Source: Bacteroidota bacterium (GTDB taxonomy: Bacteria; Bacteroidota; Bacteroidia; B-17B0; Aurantibacillaceae). Taken from it: a stretch of 6,333 bases of DNA. The notes beneath the pieces are model-generated. The model saw nothing but the letters and a program-made list of their open reading frames with translations, ran no database searches and was not told the DNA's origin. A program made the translations under genes and the position numbers. Below, one piece after another: positions 1-5,102 of this stretch. The DNA lies in assembly GCA_025360565.1 (NCBI GenBank), contig JANYBY010000234.1:1-6333 (forward strand). The letters are read 5' to 3'. Position 1 is the stretch's first letter, and each line of letters starts with the position of its first letter.

Positions 1-806
1 ATCAATGGCAAACCCCAAACAAAATATTAAAATTAGCGGGTTTCGGTCTTGTTTCATTTGTATTCCCCACAATCACATCATTCCTGCAAAGAACTATAAT
101 TCCCAAAAAAATAGCAGAAGATAACTGGAAAGTTGGATACGAAATTATTGAGATCGTTTTAATTTTACTTTTTATTGCTCTTGGCAATTTATTTTATGGC
201 CATCTTATCGGAATAATGTATATCAGTTTTAAAGGATTTATACTGGCATTTATGTATACTTTATTGATCGGTATATTTCCGGTTGTTGTGCATGTTGCCA
301 TAAAACACAATAAACTATTAACCTTAAATACCTCCGAAGCTATAATTATCAATTATCAATTACAAAAAACAGAAAATACAGAAACAATTACGCCTCAAAC
401 TATAACAAATACCAATGGTGTAGAGCCAAAAGCCACATTGATCTTTGTTGCCGAAAATGAAAAAGACAAGATTGAATTGGAGGTATCGCAACTATTGTAC
501 ATTGAATCGGCCGATAATTATTCGAATATTATTTATACAGAAAGCGACCGCTTAATTAATACAACAATAGAAGAAAAAGTTAAAAAACAAATGATAAGAA
601 GCAGCCTTAAACGTTTGGAATCGCAGTACACAATCGACTATATCGTCCGCTGTCACCGAACTTACATTGTTAATCTTAAAAACGTAAAAAAAATTGAAGG
701 GAATGCCGCGGGATATAAATTGAGTTTTTTTAATACTGATTATTCTGTTCCCGTATCCCGCAATTTTGGTACCTCTGTTATTCAAAAGCTTAAAATAATA
801 GGTTAA
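1..806 (+). CDS. Membrane-anchored LytTR-family transcription regulator, 5' partial
   Basis: The reading frame is open from position 3 to the TAA at 804-806, so the ATG at 216 is internal and the true start lies outside the window; 267 codons are visible. The visible N-terminal part has about three hydrophobic segments (visible residues about 11-28, 48-70 and 79-100) with the W-K-V-G-Y-E and G-N-L-F-Y pattern seen in Bacteroidota membrane-bound LytTR proteins. A variable linker follows, then a LytTR DNA-binding domain (about 143-264) with its landmarks: LLYIESADNYSNI, IRSSLKRLE, VRCHRTYIVNL, GYKLSF and VPVSR. LytTR domains bind DNA through beta strands. Most are fused to a response-regulator receiver, but this one has a membrane module instead, so it probably works as a one-component sensor or regulator. 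Its signal and targets are unknown. A 25-bp palindrome begins 3 nt after the stop. Confidence 0.9.
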   Translation, partial: QWQTPNKILKLAGFGLVSFVFPTITSFLQRTIIPKKIAEDNWKVGYEIIEIVLILLFIALGNLFYGHLIGIMYISFKGFILAFMYTLLIGIFPVVVHVAIKHNKLLTLNTSEAIIINYQLQKTENTETITPQTITNTNGVEPKATLIFVAENEKDKIELEVSQLLYIESADNYSNIIYTESDRLINTTIEEKVKKQMIRSSLKRLESQYTIDYIVRCHRTYIVNLKNVKKIEGNAAGYKLSFFNTDYSVPVSRNFGTSVIQKLKIIG

Positions 807-808
807 TT

Positions 809-834
809 TATGTCATCACAAATTGTGATGACAT
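809..834. repeat. 26-nt repeat copy 1 with 25-bp perfect palindrome, upstream of the ORF6N gene
   Basis: Positions 810-834 form a perfect palindrome: arms ATGTCATCACAA and TTGTGATGACAT around a single central A. The preceding T (809) is also shared, giving a 26-nt exact match to 1149-1174. The copy starts 3 nt after the LytTR stop codon and lies 133 nt upstream of the ORF6N ATG. It could form a hairpin at the end of the LytTR mRNA, but it is followed by an A-rich run rather than T residues, so it is not a standard intrinsic terminator. A dyad site for a dimeric DNA-binding protein fits its shape better. Confidence 0.9.
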
Positions 835-860
835 ACAAAAAAAAACCTCTGTAACCATTG
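810..860 (+). pseudogene. Possible decayed fragment of an ORF6N-type gene
   Basis: After the shared palindrome, similarity to the intact ORF6N gene continues in the same order: AAAACCTC at 842-849 matches 1192-1199, and ACCATTG at 854-860 matches 1203-1209. Relative to the intact gene, about 10 nt are missing between the palindrome and the first block, and 1 nt is extra between the blocks, so the frame is broken. Read from the ATG at 810, the sequence gives MSSQIVMTYKKKPL then TAA at 852-854, which resembles residues 62 onward of the ORF6N protein. Nothing convincing remains beyond 860. A regulatory sequence that mimics the gene is an alternative, as is partial coincidence in AT-rich DNA. Confidence 0.35.
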
Positions 861-954
861 TTATCACTAGTTTTTTAGGCGTTTTTACAAAACCATTTTT
901 AAGTTATTTGTAAAATTGCTACAATTTATAGCCATCATTTATTCATTCTGAACA

Positions 955-962
955 TAAATTTG
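955..962 (+). promoter_or_regulatory. Putative -7 element (TAAATTTG) of the ORF6N gene
   Basis: TAAATTTG matches the Bacteroidota -7 consensus TAnnTTTG. Only four bases separate it from the ATG at 967, so a transcript from it would have little or no leader. No clear TTG/TTTG -33 element lies about 20 bp upstream, which lowers confidence. Confidence 0.4.
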
Positions 963-966
963 CCGA

Positions 967-1479
967 ATGGAATTACAAATAATACAAAAAAAGATCTTTG
1001 AGATAAGAGGACAAAAAGTAATGTTGGATTACGACCTCTCAGAGCTTTATGAAGTAGAAACAAGGGCTTTAAATCAAGCCGTAAGAAGGAATATTGATAT
1101 TTTTCCGAAGGACTTTATGTTTAAACTCAACCAAAAAGAATGGCGAAATATGTCATCACAAATTGTGATGACATCCTCAAATAAAAGGCCTAAAACCTCA
1201 TTACCATTGGCTTTTACCGAACATGGAGTTACCATGCTGGCCAACATTTTAAAAAGTAAAAAAGCCAGGCAAACCAGTATTGCAATTGTAAGGGCCTTTA
1301 TTACATTAAAACAGTTTGTGTTAAATTATAAGGAGCTTTCTGAAAAATTAGTAGAAATTGAAAATAAATACAACTTGCATTTTAAAGATATTGACGATGC
1401 GCTAAATTATCTTTTAAATAAGGATAAGCATGAGATCTCGCAGAAAGATCGTAAAAGGATTGGCTTTAAAAGAAAATAA
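967..1479 (+). CDS. ORF6N-domain putative DNA-binding protein
   Basis: The protein has 170 residues. Residues about 8-95 match the ORF6N domain, a KilA-N-associated domain first noted in phage and viral proteins and common as a chromosomal gene in Bacteroidota. Visible landmarks are IRGQKVMLDYDLSELYEVETRAL as spaced residues 14-35, then NQAVRRNIDIFP (36-47), MFKL (51-54), MSSQIVMTS (62-70), KRPKTSLPLAFTEHGVTML (73-91) and an IVRAFITLKQF helix (108-117+). A charged helix (about 120-136) that may form a coiled coil for dimerisation and a basic tail follow. A DNA-binding role is inferred from the family; its target is unknown. Codons 62-69 lie within a 25-bp palindrome that recurs upstream of the gene, suggesting self-recognition. 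The length is typical of short chromosomal ORF6N proteins, and no other phage gene is nearby. The start at 967 is favoured because the domain begins soon after it. Confidence 0.88.
   Translation: MELQIIQKKIFEIRGQKVMLDYDLSELYEVETRALNQAVRRNIDIFPKDFMFKLNQKEWRNMSSQIVMTSSNKRPKTSLPLAFTEHGVTMLANILKSKKARQTSIAIVRAFITLKQFVLNYKELSEKLVEIENKYNLHFKDIDDALNYLLNKDKHEISQKDRKRIGFKRK
1149..1174. repeat. 26-nt repeat copy 2 with 25-bp palindrome, inside the ORF6N gene
   Basis: This is an exact copy of 809-834. The palindrome at 1150-1174 encodes M62 to T69 and the first base of S70 (ATG TCA TCA CAA ATT GTG ATG ACA T). The two palindrome centres are 340 bp apart. Because the unit is palindromic, the two copies are both direct repeats and, apart from the central base, inverted repeats of each other. 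It might also fold as a hairpin in the mRNA. Confidence 0.9.
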
Positions 1480-1581
1480 CTGATCTAGTACTTTGTTACT
1501 CATACCTGATCGGCTGTTATAGCTTGTCATTCATCCCAAACCTTCAACTTTATCCCAATATCTTGCTTATCAACCCTTTAA

Positions 1582-1614
1582 TTTGACATCTGTAAAATCA
1601 TATCTTTACATTTG
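1582..1614 (+). promoter_or_regulatory. Bacteroidota-type promoter of the DUF2306-like gene
   Basis: A TTTG -33 element (1582-1585) and a perfect TAnnTTTG -7 element, TACATTTG (1607-1614), are separated by 21 bp, within the usual range for the phylum's main sigma factor. Transcription would begin around 1620, a few bases before the ATG at 1625. This shows that the TTG at 1583 is part of the promoter and not a start codon. Confidence 0.7.
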
Positions 1615-1624
1615 TAAAAAAATT

Positions 1625-2305
1625 ATGCAAACACTTTTTTTCGTTATCCTGGTTATACATATTATTGCGGGAACAAGCGCTTTATTAAGCGGTTTAGGTG
1701 CCATTGTGTTTCGTAGTAAAGTAAAAATTCATAAGCCTTTTGGCAAGGTTTATTTTTGGTCAATGACCGTTATTTTCTTTTCAGCATTATACATGTCCAT
1801 CGTACATCAGAATATTTTTTTGTTTTGCGTATCATTCTTTACCTATCATTCCTGTCTGGTGGCTTTTCGCGCTTTAAAACTTAAAAAACTTCATATAGAT
1901 CAGAAGCCAACAAACTTTGATTGGGCAATTGAGTTTTTTTTTACCTTAGTTCATATTGGTTTCGTAATTTTTGCTTGTATTCTTTTAAAAAACGATCGTA
2001 CTTCTTTTGGCATTATAAGCCTTGTTTTTGGAATACTTGGTCTGCGGAGTAACTATGATACCATTAAACGTTTACGAAAAAAATTAGTTCACAAAAATTA
2101 TTGGCTGCTTGCACACATTGGGGGTATGCTGGGCAGTTACATTGGCGCTATTACCGCTTTTGTGGTTAATAATTCAAGAGTTATTCCTTTACCAAATTTG
2201 GTTTTATGGTTGGGACCGGCCTGTTTAATTGTTCCGCTTTTGATAATTGAAATAAAAAAACACGAAAAGAAAGCGGGGAAATTTGTGGTGGATGCAAAAT
2301 TGTAA
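1625..2305 (+). CDS. DUF2306-like multi-pass membrane protein
   Basis: The protein has 226 residues from the ATG at 1625. An in-frame TTG at 1583 would add 14 residues but overlaps the promoter, so it is rejected. About seven hydrophobic segments are visible (roughly 4-27, 41-60, 65-84, 101-121, 127-142, 159-182 and 191-210), making it an inner-membrane protein. Motifs typical of the DUF2306 family are the early histidine in IHIIAGTSALLSG (11-23), the IHKPFGKVYFW stretch (35-45), and the late NYWLLAHIGGMLGSYIGA (158-174) followed by TAFVVNN. The conserved histidines (12, 36, 164) within or next to membrane segments could bind a cofactor or metal, but the family has no established function known to me. 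It has its own promoter, and it converges with the OmpA-family gene, whose stop is only 8 nt away. Confidence 0.72.
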   Translation: MQTLFFVILVIHIIAGTSALLSGLGAIVFRSKVKIHKPFGKVYFWSMTVIFFSALYMSIVHQNIFLFCVSFFTYHSCLVAFRALKLKKLHIDQKPTNFDWAIEFFFTLVHIGFVIFACILLKNDRTSFGIISLVFGILGLRSNYDTIKRLRKKLVHKNYWLLAHIGGMLGSYIGAITAFVVNNSRVIPLPNLVLWLGPACLIVPLLIIEIKKHEKKAGKFVVDAKL

Positions 2306-2313
2306 ATAAAATC

Positions 2314-3003
2314 TTACTCCTTAATTACTTTTAAACTTGTTCTGCGGTTTTTTGATTTGCCTGCATCGTTAGCATTATCGGCAATAGGCATGGTTTGCCC
2401 GTAACCTTTTGCACTTACCCTGTTCTCTTCAATGCCTTTCGAAATTAAATATTTTCGTACTTCCCCGGCTCTTTCTTGCGAAAGTTTTAAATTTTCTTCT
2501 TCTTTGCCAACATCATCGGTGTGTCCCTGAATCTCAACCACCATGGTGTTTTTTATTTTTAAGATCTCCACCAGATCATTCAGGGCTTTATAGGAGTTGG
2601 GTTTTAAAGTTGATTTACCCGAATCAAAATACACATTATCTAATACAAATTCCTTAGGCGGATCTATCTTAATGGCCACATCATAACTCGCTTCCTTATC
2701 CGCCGGTACTGCCATTTTGGTATACTCCATATCGGTTGTAAAATTTTTGTATTTTAAACTGTATGTTGCATTAACCGGAACCAAAACCTCAAATTTTCCA
2801 TTAGCATCGGTATTTACTTTTACGATGGCTTTTGTTTTATCATTCGAGAACATAATAATTTCTTTCCCTAATGGCTTTCCCTTAAAGTTGGTAACCACTC
2901 CTTTTAATAAGGCCAATTTATCAGTGGGTTTAAGGGTTTGCGAGAGCCCTGCAGTTGCGGTGGCAAAAACAAACAAAGCAAGAATTATTGTTTTTTTCTT
3001 CAT
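2314..3003 (-). CDS. OmpA-family peptidoglycan-binding envelope protein
   Basis: The protein has 229 residues from the ATG at 3001-3003. A TTG two codons earlier (3007-3009) lies inside the -7 element and is rejected. Residues 1-22 are a signal peptide (MKKKTIILALF core, likely cleavage near GLS-Q). Residues about 33-112 form a beta-rich region resembling the carboxypeptidase-regulatory-like fold (KGVVTNFKGKPLGKEIIMF, then TDANGKFEVLVP). Residues about 118-227 are a complete OmpA C-terminal domain: VYFDSGKSTLKPNS, IQGHTDDVG, LSQERAGEVRKYL, ENRVSAKGYGQTMPIADN and KNRRTSLKV. D163 and R178 sit at the positions, 15 residues apart, that bind diaminopimelate of peptidoglycan in OmpA proteins. There is no beta-barrel, so it is probably periplasmic or lipid-independent and linked to the wall. 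No lipobox cysteine is present. Confidence 0.92.
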   Translation of the reverse strand: MKKKTIILALFVFATATAGLSQTLKPTDKLALLKGVVTNFKGKPLGKEIIMFSNDKTKAIVKVNTDANGKFEVLVPVNATYSLKYKNFTTDMEYTKMAVPADKEASYDVAIKIDPPKEFVLDNVYFDSGKSTLKPNSYKALNDLVEILKIKNTMVVEIQGHTDDVGKEEENLKLSQERAGEVRKYLISKGIEENRVSAKGYGQTMPIADNANDAGKSKNRRTSLKVIKE

Positions 3004-3006
3004 ACT

Positions 3007-3014
3007 CAAATATA
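3007..3014 (-). promoter_or_regulatory. Putative -7 element (TATATTTG) of the OmpA-family gene
   Basis: Read on the minus strand this is TATATTTG, a perfect TAnnTTTG match. It is followed by only AGT before the ATG at 3003, so the transcript would be leaderless or nearly so. No TTG -33 element is seen at the expected distance, so this is a moderate call. Confidence 0.45.
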
Positions 3015-3101
3015 ATCACAAATACCCAATAGGTTACATTTTTCCGGCGAAAAACAAATTATGTTAATTTATTTAATTTAACGCCAACACATTTAAAAGA
3101 G

Positions 3102-3138
3102 CTTACAAATTATTCTACTTTGGTATAAAATTTGTAAG
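3102..3138. promoter_or_regulatory. Inverted repeat in the divergent OmpA / exported-protein gap
   Basis: Perfect 10-bp arms CTTACAAATT (3102-3111) and AATTTGTAAG (3129-3138) flank a 17-nt spacer. The site lies 63 nt upstream of the rightward gene and about 117 nt from the leftward OmpA-family start, a natural place for an operator serving one or both genes. A 9-nt direct repeat TTGGTATAA (3120-3128 and 3158-3166) overlaps and follows it. A hairpin role is less likely because no T-run follows. Confidence 0.45.
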
Positions 3139-3182
3139 AAGGTTTATAAGGGGAAAATTGGTATAACTTAAAAATTATTCAA

Positions 3183-3704
3183 ATGAAAAAACTTTATTTA
3201 TTTACACTTGCCTCGATAATTTGCAATACGCAAATTTTTTCGCAGGACACATTGTTCCTTAATTCAGGTGATTTTATCCCTGCTAAAGTAACTGAGATCG
3301 GTATCGATCAAATAAAATACAAAAAGCCTTCTAATCCCGATGGACCAAATTATGTAACAAATAAAAGTGATGTGTCTTCTATACATTATTTTGATGGAAG
3401 TAAAGATGTGTTTTCCTATTCTTCTAACTCAAAACATTACAATGTTGCCGCGGCCGACGATGCAAATAATCCTGCACTTAACAACTCTAAGAACGTAAAG
3501 GAAGAAACTTCTAATTTGCCATCTGACAATAATGTAACTACAGTAAATCAAACATATGAAAAACCAAGACCCTTGCTAAATTTTTTACTTGGGGCAGCCG
3601 CAATTATTGCTGTTACCAACAGCATAGCTCATCCAACAAAAACAATTAGTTATTACAATACAGGTTATCATCATTGCAATCATAAAAGGGGACGGCACTG
3701 GTAA
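3183..3704 (+). CDS. Exported hypothetical protein with His-rich C-terminal tail
   Basis: The protein has 173 residues. Residues 1-21 are a signal peptide (MKKLYLFTLASIICNTQIFS, cleavage near Q21-D22). Residues about 22-77 match a small beta-rich module often seen in secreted Bacteroidota proteins: DTLFLNSGDFIPAKVTEIG, then IKYKKPSNPDGPNYV and KSDVSSIHYFDG. A low-complexity Asn/Ser-rich linker (about 78-125) follows, then one hydrophobic segment (LLNFLLGAAAIIAVTNSI, 131-148). The tail is rich in His and Tyr (YHHCNHKRGRHW, 162-173). I do not know a function. The tail could bind a transition metal, which is only suggestive beside a TerC gene 77 nt downstream. The cell location is either anchored by the C-terminal segment or periplasmic. 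The ATG at 3183 is chosen because the signal peptide starts there. Confidence 0.82.
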   Translation: MKKLYLFTLASIICNTQIFSQDTLFLNSGDFIPAKVTEIGIDQIKYKKPSNPDGPNYVTNKSDVSSIHYFDGSKDVFSYSSNSKHYNVAAADDANNPALNNSKNVKEETSNLPSDNNVTTVNQTYEKPRPLLNFLLGAAAIIAVTNSIAHPTKTISYYNTGYHHCNHKRGRHW

Positions 3705-3781
3705 TATATTTTTTTAGATCTGTTTTATTTCGGCTTCTTTCTCGATAAAATAAAAATACTAACTTTAACCAAATTTAGTAT

Positions 3782-4561
3782 ATGCATCATCTTTTACAGG
3801 AAATAGTTGACAACCCGTTACCATCATTAGGCGTTATTGGAAATTTAATTATTATTGAAAGCCTGCTCTCTGTTGATAACGCAGCTGTTCTGGCCACCAT
3901 GGTAATGGATCTGCCACAAAAGGAAAGGGATAAAGCTCTTAAATTTGGTATTTGGGGTGCGTACTTTTTCAGAGGAGTTGCAATGATCTTTGCCTCGGTT
4001 TTAATAAAGATCTGGTGGTTAAAACCTGTTGGCGGAATATATTTATTGTATTTGGTTTTTGATTGGTGGAAAGGAAAACAAACCAAATCAAAAAAAGATG
4101 ATTTTATTGATAAAAAAGCTAATTGGTTTTACAAGGCAACGGTGGGTACCATTGGTACCTTTTGGGCAACGGTGGCTTTGGTGGAATTAATGGACATGGC
4201 TTTTTCTATCGATAACGTATTTGCCGCCGTTGCTTTTACGCCAAACATTGTTTTGGTTTGCGTTGGTGTATTCATTGGTATTTTAGCAATGCGTTTTATA
4301 GCGCAGTGGTTTGTAAAATTAATGGAGAAATATCCTTTTTTGGAAACCGCCGCTTTTTTGGTAATCGCTATTTTAGGCCTTAAACTTTTACTTTCGCTTT
4401 ACGAACATTTTTATCCGGAAACCAATATTTCAAAATTTTTAGGCAGCCATGCCGCAGATATTGGCATTTCTGTATTAACAGTTACCATATTTTTTGTACC
4501 CATCCTTACTTCCATTTTATTTAGTTATCCTGCAAATAATAAACATAAAAAAGAAGGGTAG
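3782..4561 (+). CDS. TerC-family integral membrane protein, probable metal-ion transporter
   Basis: The protein has 259 residues and about seven hydrophobic segments. It shows the two-fold motif of the TerC family: ESLLSVDNAAVLA (26-38) in the first half and VELMDMAFSIDNVFAAVAF (134-152) in the second, each with a membrane-embedded acidic residue and an S-x-D-N signature (D32/N33 and D144/N145). Family members such as Alx and YceF/MeeF/TerC homologues are linked to manganese export or tellurium resistance, so manganese or another divalent metal is the likely substrate, but this is inferred. The charged loop at 98-114 separates the halves. Upstream, the 77-nt gap holds TAACTTTA (3760-3767), one base off the -7 consensus; no yybP-ykoY manganese riboswitch is seen. 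A strong terminator follows. No ter operon genes are adjacent, so a tellurite-specific role is not supported. Confidence 0.92.
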   Translation: MHHLLQEIVDNPLPSLGVIGNLIIIESLLSVDNAAVLATMVMDLPQKERDKALKFGIWGAYFFRGVAMIFASVLIKIWWLKPVGGIYLLYLVFDWWKGKQTKSKKDDFIDKKANWFYKATVGTIGTFWATVALVELMDMAFSIDNVFAAVAFTPNIVLVCVGVFIGILAMRFIAQWFVKLMEKYPFLETAAFLVIAILGLKLLLSLYEHFYPETNISKFLGSHAADIGISVLTVTIFFVPILTSILFSYPANNKHKKEG

Positions 4562-4578
4562 AAGCACAAAAACCTAAT

Positions 4579-4610
4579 AAAAAAAGCAGAATCGATTTCT
4601 GCTTTTTTTT
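4579..4610. terminator. Bidirectional intrinsic terminator between the TerC and SiaC-like genes
   Basis: A perfect 13-bp stem (4579-4591 with 4597-4609) has a TCGAT loop; its core is GCAGAA/TTCTGC. Eight T residues (4603-4610) follow on the plus strand, and seven A residues (4579-4585) give a T-run on the minus strand. It lies between the stops of two convergent genes (4561 and 4620), so it can end both transcripts. Confidence 0.92.
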
Positions 4611-4619
4611 ATGCACTGT

Positions 4620-4994
4620 TTATTTTTTAACCATGAATTGGATCGGATGCCCGATGATCTTTTCAAACCCTTTCCCCTGATCAAGAGAATCAAGGTCATC
4701 ATGATCATATTTCCACGTAAAAGTTAAAGTCGTTTTTTTACCAGCCTTTTCAATAATTGTTCTTAATATTTGAACTAAAACTTTTACACTCGAAGAGTTA
4801 AGATACTCAACCTCCATAGTAAAATTAATTTTTGAAGGCTTGGTTTTTAAAAAATCATCCAGCCATGATAAAAGCGGATTATAAAAAGCATGCGAATCTT
4901 CAGGACGAGAAGTGCCGGTGATCATAAACTCGCCACTGGTTAAAAATGCAATTTCGGGTGTTGTCAGGTCTTGTAGAACTAAATAATTTTTCAT
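4620..4994 (-). CDS. SiaC/DUF1987-family regulatory (phospho)protein
   Basis: The protein has 124 residues, the normal size for DUF1987. Family landmarks are TPEIAF (12-17), a short ITGTSRPED strand-turn (25-33), FYNPLLSWLDDFL (37-49), VEYLNSSSVKVL (62-73) and the acidic YDHDDLDSLDQGKGFEKIIGHP (residues 95-116, in part). In Pseudomonas aeruginosa, SiaC binds and activates the diguanylate cyclase SiaD, and this is switched by phosphorylation of a threonine in the Y-x-N-T-S-S motif (kinase SiaB, phosphatase SiaA). Here that position is S67, which can still be phosphorylated. No kinase, phosphatase or cyclase gene is adjacent, so the partner is unknown and may not be a cyclase. Upstream on the minus strand, TATATTTA (5041-5034) is one base off the -7 consensus. 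Confidence 0.85.
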   Translation of the reverse strand: MKNYLVLQDLTTPEIAFLTSGEFMITGTSRPEDSHAFYNPLLSWLDDFLKTKPSKINFTMEVEYLNSSSVKVLVQILRTIIEKAGKKTTLTFTWKYDHDDLDSLDQGKGFEKIIGHPIQFMVKK

Positions 4995-5080
4995 TTAATA
5001 GGGCGGGTTAATAATTAATCATTTAATAGTTCTTAAATATAACATTATCTCTCCAAAAAAAATAACATGGTATACTGGCT

Positions 5081-5091
5081 GCCGACCCGGC
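5081..5091 (-). other. Small GC-rich hairpin after the T9SS-protein gene
   Basis: GCCG and CGGC flank a 3-nt loop, about 12 nt past the stop of the gene at 5103. The stretch 5076-5093 is clearly GC-rich against AT-rich surroundings. A run of eight T residues on the minus strand comes about 18 nt later (5062-5055), too far for a classical terminator. It may still help end or stabilise the transcript. Confidence 0.3.
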
Positions 5092-5102
5092 CTTACGAAT
5101 AT

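Noticed and set aside
810..834. The palindrome as an intrinsic terminator for the LytTR gene
   Set aside because: The stem is followed by an A-rich tract, not T residues, and the same sequence occurs inside an expressed coding region where termination would be harmful.
967..1479. A prophage or phage remnant around the ORF6N gene
   Set aside because: ORF6N domains are known in phages, but no integrase, structural, lysis or other phage gene, tRNA or attachment site is present, and the neighbours look like ordinary chromosomal genes.
2409..2657. An 82-codon plus-strand frame inside the OmpA-family gene (and a similar one at 2717-3067)
   Set aside because: Both lie opposite a clear OmpA-domain gene, show no recognisable domain and have unnatural composition; they are shadows.
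3705..3781. A yybP-ykoY manganese riboswitch before the TerC gene
   Set aside because: Such riboswitches often precede TerC-family genes, but this 77-nt gap is too short for the usual element and lacks its conserved GC-rich loops.
3787..4086. A 99-codon minus-strand frame opposite the TerC gene
   Set aside because: It overlaps well-conserved TerC motifs on the other strand and has no features of its own.
3782..4561. A tellurite-resistance operon
   Set aside because: TerC-family proteins are widespread without ter operons, and no TerD, TerB, TerZ or TerA-like gene is adjacent.
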